Positions 1 through 4,995 are shown, counted from the first letter of the stretch. The stretch is 9,573 bases of DNA from an uncultured Candidatus Saccharibacteria bacterium (GCA_949070545.1 CARTQV010000027.1:1-9573), one strand, 5' to 3'. Notes: a model not told the origin generated them from the letters alone. A program made the numbers and translations.

Positions 1-1
1 A

Positions 2-640
2 ATCTATCCAAAGGGAACTGTCTCGGAAGGAACCATCCCAAAAGAGAATATCCCGACAGAGATCGATCGCCTTATCGCATCTACGCGAGAGCTGAGCAAA
101 TATCTGCATAAGACGAAATTCTATAAGTTATCTGAGGCAATGAAGGCGAGAATTATGTTGCCCGTCAGCTCGAATATCTGGTGCAAGCCCGCCATGCGTT
201 ACACGCTCGATAGTTACTATACAACGTTTAAAGCGTTATATGACAATAAGGCATACGGGCGGTGTGGCCATTTTGCTTCGGCGATGTGTAAAATCTGTGC
301 TGTGTTTAATATTGGTGATTGTGACTATTTTTCTAGTTCTTCTGAGAACCACGCTATAGCACGAGCAAAAGTTAAAACCTTGAGTGGGAAGATGAGATAT
401 AGCGTGATATCGAATGGTGGTTTGGCAGACTATAATGATTATGTAGGATACAAGTCCACAACGCGTGAAAGCTATAGACGCCCGCACAAAATGGACAAAA
501 AGATCAAAAAGATCAATACAGAAAAACAAGAGCTGAAGATGCCTTATGTGCAAATCAAAATACGAACGATACCCGCCGAGCCTGGAACAAAAAAGATGAC
601 ATCGATGTATTGCATCGATATTCCACAGTCTGAATGGTAA
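2..640 (+). CDS. Hypothetical protein, 5'-truncated; possible transglutaminase-like fold
   Basis: The reading frame is open from the first complete codon at position 2 to TAA at 638-640, giving 212 residues, so the true start lies outside the window. The ATG at 140 has no good ribosome binding site and is probably internal. I do not recognise the family. A short stretch is suggestive of a papain/transglutaminase-like thiol hydrolase. It has a Cys in RCGHFASAMC (Cys near residue 88), then ENHAIARAKV (His near 117), then SNGGLADYND (Asp at 143 or 146), in the Cys-His-Asp order and at the spacing typical of that fold. There is no signal peptide in the visible part. The C-terminal third is Lys/Arg-rich and looks nucleic-acid- or surface-binding at most. 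Two hairpins follow the stop. The gene is likely real; the functional suggestion is weak (about 0.3). Confidence 0.65.
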   Translation: MYPKGTVSEGTIPKENIPTEIDRLIASTRELSKYLHKTKFYKLSEAMKARIMLPVSSNIWCKPAMRYTLDSYYTTFKALYDNKAYGRCGHFASAMCKICAVFNIGDCDYFSSSSENHAIARAKVKTLSGKMRYSVISNGGLADYNDYVGYKSTTRESYRRPHKMDKKIKKINTEKQELKMPYVQIKIRTIPAEPGTKKMTSMYCIDIPQSEW

Positions 641-656
641 TTTTTTCACAACAAGA

Positions 657-722
657 GTCAGTGCTACGCTCGCTACAGCACTGACAGATCCAATGGCCCG
701 CCTGCTTGGTGGGCCATAATTT
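657..722 (+). terminator. Tandem hairpins after the first gene, probable terminator
   Basis: The first hairpin has a perfect 9-bp stem, GTCAGTGCT (657-665) with AGCACTGAC (677-685), and an 11-nt loop. The second has a 10-bp stem with one G-U pair, ATGGCCCGCC (693-702) with GGTGGGCCAT (708-717), and loop TGCTT. The second is followed by a weak T-rich stretch (AATTTGTTT). The position, 17 bases after the stop at 640, fits transcription termination of that gene. The short U-tract makes efficiency uncertain. Confidence 0.6.
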
Positions 723-750
723 GTTTGGCTTGTACGCATCAGATGCCATA

Positions 751-776
751 GTTGAAGTCCGTATCGTTACTTCAAC
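751..776. repeat. 8-bp inverted repeat between the first gene and the FSL fragment
   Basis: GTTGAAGT (751-758) pairs perfectly with ACTTCAAC (769-776) around a 10-nt loop. No T-tract follows on either strand, so it is not a convincing intrinsic terminator. It lies downstream of the minus-strand FSL fragment and could be a remnant 3' structure. Nearby at 786-798 the minus strand carries a polypurine run of GGA/GGGA repeats, which ends just before a start codon followed one codon later by a stop. Confidence 0.4.
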
Positions 777-809
777 TCATTTAAACCTCCCTCCCTCCTA
801 CTATAGACA

Positions 810-1073
810 CTAACTAGCTAGGCAGCGGAGGGAGAAGCCAGCAAAATGCACGCTGGTAGGACCATAACCTCCAGTGCTGTAAATATTAGGCATGACTGAA
901 GAATTATCAAAAAACAATGAGCTGTTAGTCGTAGGATAGGTAGATGATATAAGGCCACGATACGATGATTGGTAATAGCCGGCCTGCCCTAAGTAGCTAA
1001 TAGGCTTATAATCAAAGATTAGTTCTGATTGGGTAGCTCTTACTGAGCCTCTATATACCTCCCCGCTGCGCAC
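810..1073 (-). pseudogene. C-terminal fragment of an FSL (Fibrobacter succinogenes major paralogous) domain protein
   Basis: On the minus strand 87 codons read as the end of an FSL domain, a family common in Saccharibacteria surface proteins (family knowledge). The recognisable landmarks occur in order: a short start like RSGEVYRGS, then GQAGYYQSS (residues 29-37, matching the usual GYYWSS), SSLFFDNSSVMP (51-62, matching LYFNSSxVyP) and the typical ending GFSLRCLAS (79-87). The first half of the domain, with its GWRLPT-type motif, the signal peptide and any stalk are missing. The frame continues upstream only to a TGA at 1104-1106, and the only start available is a GTG at 1073 with no Shine-Dalgarno sequence. 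The AT-rich DNA upstream does not look coding. I interpret this as a truncated, untranslated remnant, possibly left by recombination. A short functional gene is the less likely alternative. Confidence 0.7.
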
Positions 1074-1118
1074 AAGAAGAGTTTTTGGTCTATTTTTTCT
1101 AAATCATCAAACTAATGT

Positions 1119-1148
1119 TTGTAAATAATTTTGTTTTCATGCTATGTT
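1119..1148 (+). promoter_or_regulatory. Putative promoter of the folded RNA/peptide locus
   Basis: A TTGTAA -35 (1119-1124) is separated by 18 bases from TATGTT (1143-1148), with an extended -10 TG at 1140-1141. The TGCTA core matches the other promoters of the window. Predicted start is about 1155, which is the first base of the long-range helix described below. Confidence 0.5.
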
Positions 1149-1217
1149 GAACACGAGGTAGCGTTCATTGGCAAGATCCATTCTTTTGTCCATAGGTGGG
1201 AGAAAGGAGGTTAGTTC

Positions 1218-1295
1218 ATGAAAATAGTTTTAGAAATGCATCTACTCAAGCCAAGTCTGAAACTAAAAATTACTTTCGCTAAAAAGCGAAAGTAA
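1218..1295 (+). CDS. Small cationic peptide ORF, 25 codons, type I toxin-like candidate
   Basis: ATG at 1218 follows a perfect AAGGAGG (1204-1210) at a 7-base spacing, and the frame stops with TAA at 1293-1295. The peptide starts MKIVLEMHLL, continues KPSLKLKITF and ends AKKRK. It has eight basic and one acidic residue plus a regular scatter of Ile/Leu/Val/Phe, giving an amphipathic, strongly cationic profile. The ORF sits entirely inside the folded RNA of 1155-1356, and its last codons form the 12-bp hairpin. A minus-strand promoter reads back across its 3' end. Size, charge, fold-back of the message and convergent antisense transcription recall type I toxins such as AapA1 or Hok. The alternative is that the good Shine-Dalgarno sequence is a coincidence within a non-coding RNA. 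No homologue is recognised. Confidence 0.4.
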   Translation: MKIVLEMHLLKPSLKLKITFAKKRK

Positions 1296-1296
1296 T
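1264..1296 (-). terminator. Minus-strand intrinsic terminator for a short antisense transcript
   Basis: Read on the minus strand, ATTACTTTCGCT-TTTT-AGCGAAAGTAAT forms a perfect 12-bp hairpin that is directly followed by TTTTAG. No T-run follows it on the plus strand, so the orientation is minus. It lies only about 10 bases after the predicted start of the minus-strand promoter at 1313-1341, so the RNA would be about 40-45 nt long unless there is read-through. Confidence 0.5.
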
Positions 1297-1312
1297 CCAT
1301 CCAACTAACCCC

Positions 1313-1341
1313 ATTCTAACAGTATTCTATAGGATCGTCAA
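1313..1341 (-). promoter_or_regulatory. Strong convergent promoter on the minus strand
   Basis: On the minus strand TTGACG (1341-1336) and TAGAAT (1318-1313) are separated by exactly 17 bases, with an extended -10 TG just upstream. Predicted start is about 1306, inside the folded locus and facing the small ORF. This is as good a sigma-70-type promoter as those of the protein genes, yet no gene lies close downstream on that strand except the FSL remnant some 230 bases away. Confidence 0.6.
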
Positions 1342-1434
1342 CTGGGCGCTACCTCATCTTTTACTCCAGTGCTCAGCGGAGAAAGAGAAAAAGAGTGATA
1401 ATACACCCAAACAAAATCTACTGAAAGTTCCTTA

Positions 1435-1509
1435 TGGTGCGAGTGGAGAGAGTCGAACTCTCATCTCAAGTTTGGAAAACTTGCATACTAACCGCTGTAC
1501 TACACTCGC
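1435..1509 (-). tRNA. tRNA-Gly (anticodon UCC)
   Basis: Reading from 1509 down, the acceptor GCGAGTG pairs with CACTCGC. The D stem is GTAC/GTAT. The anticodon arm is CAAGT-TTTCCAA-ACTTG with UCC in the centre of the 7-base loop. The T arm is GAGAG-TTCGACT-CTCTC. CCA is encoded at 1437-1435. The discriminator base is A rather than the U usual for bacterial tRNA-Gly, which would fit recognition by the alpha2-type glycyl-tRNA synthetase (inference). It follows tRNA-His by 50 bases and is probably cotranscribed with it. Confidence 0.95.
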
Positions 1510-1559
1510 ATTCTTTTAAATTATACCAAAACGCTCAAGAAAAGCAATTTTGAACAATA

Positions 1560-1637
1560 TGGGGTGGGATACTGGAATTGAACCAGCGACCTTCTGGACC
1601 ACAATCAGACGCTCTAACCAACTGAGCTAATCCCACC
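1560..1637 (-). tRNA. tRNA-His (anticodon GUG)
   Basis: From 1637 the sequence starts with the extra G(-1), then acceptor GTGGGAT pairs with ATCCCAC, with C73 opposite G(-1). That is the identity element of histidine tRNAs. The anticodon loop is TTGTGGT with GUG. The D stem is GCTC/GAGC, the T arm is GCTGG-TTCAATT-CCAGT, and CCA is encoded at 1562-1560. The anticodon stem TCTGA/CCAGA has an A-C mismatch at the loop-closing pair 31-39. It is the first gene of a His-Gly tRNA unit. Confidence 0.95.
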
Positions 1638-1649
1638 ATACCCACTCTC

Positions 1650-1677
1650 ATTATAACATACTTTTCGTGTAGTGAAA
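1650..1677 (-). promoter_or_regulatory. Promoter of the tRNA-His/tRNA-Gly unit
   Basis: On the minus strand a perfect TATAAT (1655-1650), preceded by an extended TG, lies 16 bases after TTTCAC (1677-1672). The predicted start is about 1643, a few bases before the mature 5' end of tRNA-His, as expected for a short tRNA leader. The stretch from 1678 to 1822 between this promoter and the next one is AT-rich, and I see no gene or clear signal in it. Confidence 0.7.
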
Positions 1678-1827
1678 GGGCGAAACCTTAAAAATGGGCG
1701 CAAAAGCCTAAAAAATCACGAAATACTAATAGTATAGTCAGAGAGCGCGAAACTATCAAATATTCTCGGACAAACGTCTATAAAATGTTTATGTAATCGA
1801 CTTTACGACGGAAATTAACAATAATAC

Positions 1828-1856
1828 TTGACTTTTTTAGCTAAGTGTGCTATCAT
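1828..1856 (+). promoter_or_regulatory. Promoter of the 361-residue protein gene
   Basis: TTGACT (1828-1833), a 17-base spacer and TATCAT (1851-1856) with extended -10 TGTGC. Predicted start is about 1862-1864. The block 1823-1859 matches the block 3244-3280 at 31 of 37 positions, including the T-run after the -35 and the GTGCTA before the -10. Confidence 0.85.
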
Positions 1857-1860
1857 GGAA

Positions 1861-1912
1861 TAGACGCAATAATCGAAGTTGGGGAATTGCCGAAGCGTCT
1901 AGGCGACCCCAA
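1861..1912 (+). promoter_or_regulatory. Leader RNA hairpin/pseudoknot in the 5' UTR
   Basis: TTGGGG (1879-1884) and TTGCC (1887-1891) pair with CCCCAA (1907-1912) and GGCGA (1902-1906), giving an 11-bp stem with an AA bulge and one G-U pair. The 10-base loop contains GCGTCTA (1895-1901), the exact complement of TAGACGC at 1861-1867, which is the predicted 5' end of the transcript. Both can form together as a pseudoknot. The strong Shine-Dalgarno AAGGAGG at 1924-1930 follows 11 bases later. It matches no riboswitch class that I recognise. Confidence 0.5.
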
Positions 1913-1938
1913 GTAGTTTTAAAAAGGAGGGATTTACT

Positions 1939-3024
1939 ATGTTCAGTAAAATTAAAAAGGTGACTATTAACACGGAACCGCGTTGGACGGCATCGGCTTA
2001 CACAGCTGGTGTTATCACGAAAGAGGACGTCAATGACCTTATTTTAGGTCGGCGCAAGCAGATCGTTGTCGACAAAAAAGAGGTATCAGGCCGGGACTTG
2101 ATGGAACTTGTCTACGTCGATGAAGACGGCGCAATGCCGATTCCGGCGGACGTCGCTACTGATGAGGACAAAAAGGACCTCGATGAAGCGGTCTGGTATA
2201 GCACCCAGGCAAAAGTGGTCGAGGACAAAAGAGCGTCTAAGGCTTTCCTGGAGTGTTATAAGGCGCTGGAGGCGGGCAAGCCGATCGGTGGTAGCGAGTC
2301 GGAAGATAAGGAGGAGGTTGTCGTAAAGAAAAAAGACACCAAACCCGCACCGAAAAAGCAGGAAAAGGCGAAAGAGCCTAAGGAGCCTATGACTAAGGCT
2401 GACCAGATCAATGTCGAGGCGGCTCTGGGTGTGTCTGTCAAGGAGTTCAAAAAACTCAACAGCGACACCCAGATCGCAGTTGTGACAGCATTGCAGAACA
2501 AAGCCGATGCTTGCTCGAAGAAGGCGACTGAGTTTGCAAAGCTGGTTAAGAAAGCGTCAATCCGTGGCGCCAAGGCTGACGCCAAAGTTGAGCAGCTCTA
2601 CAAGCAGCTCAAGAAGCTCGTTAGCAAAGACCAGCATCCGTTGGTCGAAAAGCTGAGAGAGTCTGGCGCAGATCCGGTTCAGGCGGCGGAAACGTTTTTC
2701 GACATCACGCTGGAAGAGCCTTCAAAGCCTTCAGGTAAAGATAATCGGAAAGGCAAGAAACCTAAGAGCGGCAAAAAAGAGTCTGCACCTGTCGAAGAGC
2801 CCAAGCCCACCGAAGCCGAAGGGTCCGAGCCATCCCAGCAGCCCATTCTTGGGGCTGTCCTGATCGCATACCTGCGTAAGGGTGGCATGTCGGATGACGA
2901 CATCGACGCGATGAAGGAGATTATCAACGTCCATGAAAAATACGATCTGGGGGAGATCGTAGCCATAGTCAAGGAACTGGGCTATGACGATGATTCCAAG
3001 GTTATGCAGAGCTTGCGTCAGTAA
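1939..3024 (+). CDS. Soluble Lys/Glu-rich protein of unknown function, 361 residues
   Basis: The start is fixed by AAGGAGG at 1924-1930, eight bases before ATG 1939. I do not recognise the family. There is no signal peptide or membrane segment, so the protein is predicted cytoplasmic. Three probably folded parts are separated by charged Pro/Lys/Glu linkers. Residues 1-115 form a mixed region beginning MFSKIKKVTINTEP. The linker 118-152 is rich in K, E and P. Residues 153-260 are helical, with the Lys-rich stretch AKLVKKASIRGAKADAKVEQ around 200-219. A second linker spans 261-300. The C-terminal helical unit is 302-361, containing RKGGMSDDDIDAMKEII. The modular, basic and acidic layout suggests a nucleic-acid- or protein-binding scaffold, but that is only an inference. 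The gene is monocistronic with its own consensus promoter, strong ribosome binding site, structured leader and strong terminator, which points to high expression. Confidence 0.9.
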   Translation: MFSKIKKVTINTEPRWTASAYTAGVITKEDVNDLILGRRKQIVVDKKEVSGRDLMELVYVDEDGAMPIPADVATDEDKKDLDEAVWYSTQAKVVEDKRASKAFLECYKALEAGKPIGGSESEDKEEVVVKKKDTKPAPKKQEKAKEPKEPMTKADQINVEAALGVSVKEFKKLNSDTQIAVVTALQNKADACSKKATEFAKLVKKASIRGAKADAKVEQLYKQLKKLVSKDQHPLVEKLRESGADPVQAAETFFDITLEEPSKPSGKDNRKGKKPKSGKKESAPVEEPKPTEAEGSEPSQQPILGAVLIAYLRKGGMSDDDIDAMKEIINVHEKYDLGEIVAIVKELGYDDDSKVMQSLRQ

Positions 3025-3047
3025 ACCTATAAATCCCCCCACAACTC

Positions 3048-3090
3048 GGGCCCCGTAGACTGTGCTTAGGCACACGAGGGGTCCTTTTTT
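3048..3090 (+). terminator. Intrinsic terminator of the 361-residue protein gene
   Basis: GGGCCCC (3048-3054) pairs with GGGGTCC (3078-3084) with one G-U pair. An inner helix TGTGC-TTAG-GCACA lies at 3061-3074, and six T residues follow at 3085-3090. The stop codon is 24 bases upstream. The next 150 bases are AT-rich with no gene; the only structure I see is TATCTGT/ACAGATA at 3174-3180/3198-3204. Confidence 0.85.
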
Positions 3091-3248
3091 CTTGCAGAAA
3101 ATATCTTTTTTGAATCGTCAACCATAAACTTTTCTCTAAAAATAAGCAATTTAATTTTTAAGTCAAATCGCACTATCTGTGGAAAACTAGCAAAATAACA
3201 GATATAAAAATCCTTCTATCCTGCTAAAGCTAAAGTGTGATAAAATAC

Positions 3249-3277
3249 TTGACTTTTTTAAGCATGTGTGCTACAAT
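3249..3277 (+). promoter_or_regulatory. Promoter of the LPTTG surface protein gene
   Basis: TTGACT (3249-3254), a 17-base spacer and TACAAT (3272-3277) with extended -10 TGTGC. It is nearly identical to the promoter at 1828-1856. Predicted start is about 3284, leaving a leader of about 190 bases before the ATG at 3477. Confidence 0.85.
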
Positions 3278-3283
3278 GGACTT

Positions 3284-3470
3284 AGTCGGTATGAATACGG
3301 ACTCCGTATCCATATCTGAGGTCCATTTCAGCTAAATCGTCTCAAATCATTGGGAGATGTGTTTGCGATGACGTAGCTTGGACTGAAGAAGTTTAACAAA
3401 ATGGACCAAAGGGAAATATCAACTACGAATATCAAATTAATTGCAATAATAATTTAACTTCTAAAAGGAG
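3284..3470 (+). promoter_or_regulatory. Long structured 5' leader of the surface protein mRNA
   Basis: A 6-bp hairpin ATACGG-ACT-CCGTAT lies at 3295-3309. A perfect 9-bp long-range helix joins GGTCCATTT (3320-3328) and AAATGGACC (3399-3407). Inside it, AGCTA (3330-3334) and CGTC (3338-3341) pair with GACG-TAGCT (3370-3378), and CAAA (3343-3346) with TTTG (3362-3365), giving one long branched arm. An unstructured A/T-rich tail then leads to the Shine-Dalgarno AAAGGAG at 3464-3470. It could be a riboregulator or an mRNA-stabilising leader. I see no known riboswitch motif. Confidence 0.5.
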
Positions 3471-3476
3471 AATATT

Positions 3477-4841
3477 ATGAAAAATGCAGTAAAAACTACC
3501 CTCGCGGTGGTTGCTGGTGCAACCGCTGTGGCTGGTGTGGCCTCTATCCCTGCAATCGTCTCCGCTTGGGGCGATAGTGCAGGTGGCCGTCCTACCTACT
3601 CTGTCCAAGAGATCAACGAGAAGATGAGTGATTTTGGCAATACGCCACTTTTCAACTCGATCGAGATCAAGGACAGCGACTATGATTGGTATAAGACTAA
3701 CTTCGGTGAAGAATTGACGAAAGGCAACCTTCGCCACGAAAAGAACTTCGTCGGTGCTCGTGAGAATACTGGTGTGAATGCTGGACCAAACAATGTCTGG
3801 GACGGCAACAATATTACCGCCGAAGACGGTAAAACCTACCTCGTGCGTCTCTACGCACACAACAACAACTCTAATAGCGTCGCAGAAAACACCACGGTGC
3901 GTTTCCAAGACGCAAACAATGTTGCTTCTACCCTCGAAACTGTCAAGTTGGAAGACGAAAACGGTTACGAAACTGGTGAAACCAAGCAGATGCAACAGGT
4001 CCAGATCAACGGTTTCATTACTTCGAGTAATGCTAACCCGAATGAATACTGGGACTACGTGAACTTCAACGCTGATGTTCCTTTCCACTTGGAATATGTC
4101 TACGGTTCTGCCTTGTTGGAAAACAACGGTGCAGCCGCTGGTAAATTGAGTGACGATATTATCACGAACGGAACCTTAATTGGTTACGATGCGCTTGATG
4201 GTAAAGTTCCTGGTTGTTACCAGTATGCGAACTACGTTTCTATCCAAGTGAAAGTCGTTTATGACTATGATTTCACGATTGAGAAGAAAGTTCGTCTCGC
4301 TGGTGAGAAAGAATGGAAAGAAAGCGTTGACGCCAAAGTTGGTGACAAGGTTGAGTTCCAAATCAAATACACGAACACAAGCGACAAACAGCAAGATAAC
4401 GTGGTAATCAAAGACATTTTGCCATCTAACTTGCGCTATGTTGCAGGTTCGACGAAGATTAAGAACTCTAACCATCCAAACGGTGACACCTTGGATCACG
4501 ATTACCTCGTGACCGATGGTCAAAAAGTTGGTAACTATGGCCCGGGCGCAAATGTCCGTCTCATGTTTACCGCTGAAGTGGTTGATGATAACTTGGCTTG
4601 TGGCAAGAACACGCTTGTCAACTGGGCTCAGGCTGGTGTCGGTGATACGACTATCCAGGACGAAGCTCGAGTTGTTCTCGCGAAGACTTGCGACACAACC
4701 CCAGAGACCCCAAAGACTGGCGAAACACCGACTGCTTTGCCAACAACTGGTCCAGAAGCTGTCGCTGGTGGCGTGATTGCTACTGGTGCTATCGTAACGG
4801 CTGCAGGCTACTACATTGCTAGCCGTCGTCAGTTACGCTAG
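3477..4841 (+). CDS. Secreted LPTTG-anchored surface protein with DUF11-like domain
   Basis: The protein has 454 residues; ATG 3477 follows AAAGGAG by six bases. Residues 1-30 are a signal peptide (MKNAVKTTLAVV onward, ending VSA before WGDS). Residues 40-265 form an Asn/Asp-rich, mainly beta N-terminal region, including KTYLVRLYAHNNN at 119-131. About 267-400 is a DUF11-like beta-sandwich: YDYDFTIEKKVR opens it, VGDKVEFQIKYTNTSD is the typical second strand pair, and NVVIKDILPSNLRYVAGST is the family signature. A short Thr/Pro linker leads to LPTTG (421-425), a hydrophobic segment (about 428-447) and a basic tail SRRQLR, the layout of a sortase sorting signal. Only three Cys (247, 375, 405) occur. 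DUF11 repeats are found in adhesins and cell-wall proteins, so a role in the envelope or in host contact is inferred. It has its own promoter and long leader, with two hairpins after the stop, so it is probably abundant and independently regulated. No sortase gene lies in the window. Confidence 0.9.
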   Translation: MKNAVKTTLAVVAGATAVAGVASIPAIVSAWGDSAGGRPTYSVQEINEKMSDFGNTPLFNSIEIKDSDYDWYKTNFGEELTKGNLRHEKNFVGARENTGVNAGPNNVWDGNNITAEDGKTYLVRLYAHNNNSNSVAENTTVRFQDANNVASTLETVKLEDENGYETGETKQMQQVQINGFITSSNANPNEYWDYVNFNADVPFHLEYVYGSALLENNGAAAGKLSDDIITNGTLIGYDALDGKVPGCYQYANYVSIQVKVVYDYDFTIEKKVRLAGEKEWKESVDAKVGDKVEFQIKYTNTSDKQQDNVVIKDILPSNLRYVAGSTKIKNSNHPNGDTLDHDYLVTDGQKVGNYGPGANVRLMFTAEVVDDNLACGKNTLVNWAQAGVGDTTIQDEARVVLAKTCDTTPETPKTGETPTALPTTGPEAVAGGVIATGAIVTAAGYYIASRRQLR

Positions 4842-4851
4842 GATTTGGCCG

Positions 4852-4881
4852 ATTCTATGTCTTCTTCGGGAGACATAGAAT
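4852..4881 (+). terminator. 13-bp hairpin with UUCG tetraloop after the surface protein gene
   Basis: ATTCTATGTCTTC (4852-4864) pairs with GGAGACATAGAAT (4869-4881), with one G-U pair, closing a C(UUCG)G tetraloop of exceptional stability. No T-tract follows (TCCCCATTTCC), so it may serve to stabilise the 3' end of the mRNA rather than to terminate transcription by itself. Confidence 0.6.
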
Positions 4882-4918
4882 TCCCCATTTCCATGCTTGA
4901 CTGCTTCAACATATGGTC

Positions 4919-4946
4919 AAAAATCCCCTCGAATGAGGGGATTTTT
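4919..4946. terminator. Bidirectional intrinsic terminator
   Basis: A perfect 12-bp stem, AAAAATCCCCTC (4919-4930) with GAGGGGATTTTT (4935-4946), has loop GAAT. The T-run on each strand comes from the stem itself, so it can act in both directions. It insulates the surface protein unit from the downstream operon. Confidence 0.85.
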
Positions 4947-4995
4947 GAGTTCTATAACTCCGAAGCTTACAAAGAATTTTACCCAAAATCCAGAC

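Larger units (their letters stand above)
1155..1356 (+). ncRNA. Candidate structured RNA of about 200 nt containing a small ORF
   Basis: Nested complementary segments are directly visible. GAGGTAGCG (1155-1163) pairs with CGCTACCTC (1348-1356). GATCC (1175-1179) pairs with GGATC (1332-1336). GGTTAGTT (1209-1216) pairs with AACTAACC (1303-1310). A perfect 12-bp hairpin with an AAAA loop lies at 1269-1280/1285-1296. The outer helix begins at the predicted transcription start and joins the two ends of the RNA, and a short T-run (TCTTTT) follows it. The third helix takes up the end of the Shine-Dalgarno sequence of the internal ORF at 1218. I do not recognise it as tmRNA, RNase P RNA, SRP RNA or 6S RNA. 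It could equally be an inverted-repeat element, or act on the minus strand. Confidence 0.45.

Noticed and set aside
236..739. Minus-strand open frame of 167 codons over the first gene
   Set aside because: It runs across the terminator hairpins and is antisense to the better-supported plus-strand frame that is open from the window edge.
1155..1356. tmRNA, RNase P RNA or 6S RNA
   Set aside because: There is no tRNA-like end or tag ORF ending in ALAA-type residues, no RNase P core motifs, and the fold has no clear central bubble flanked by long arms. Left as an unclassified structured RNA.
1155..1356. Miniature inverted-repeat transposable element
   Set aside because: The 9-bp terminal repeats exist, but the flanking bases show no target-site duplication, and the internal promoters and Shine-Dalgarno sequence argue for a functional locus. 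Not fully excluded.
3432..4088. Long minus-strand open frame (218 codons) opposite the surface protein gene
   Set aside because: It is the antisense shadow of a clear gene with signal peptide, DUF11-like and LPTTG features. It has no ribosome binding site, and its product is a Val/Thr/Phe-rich string typical of complementary-strand reading.
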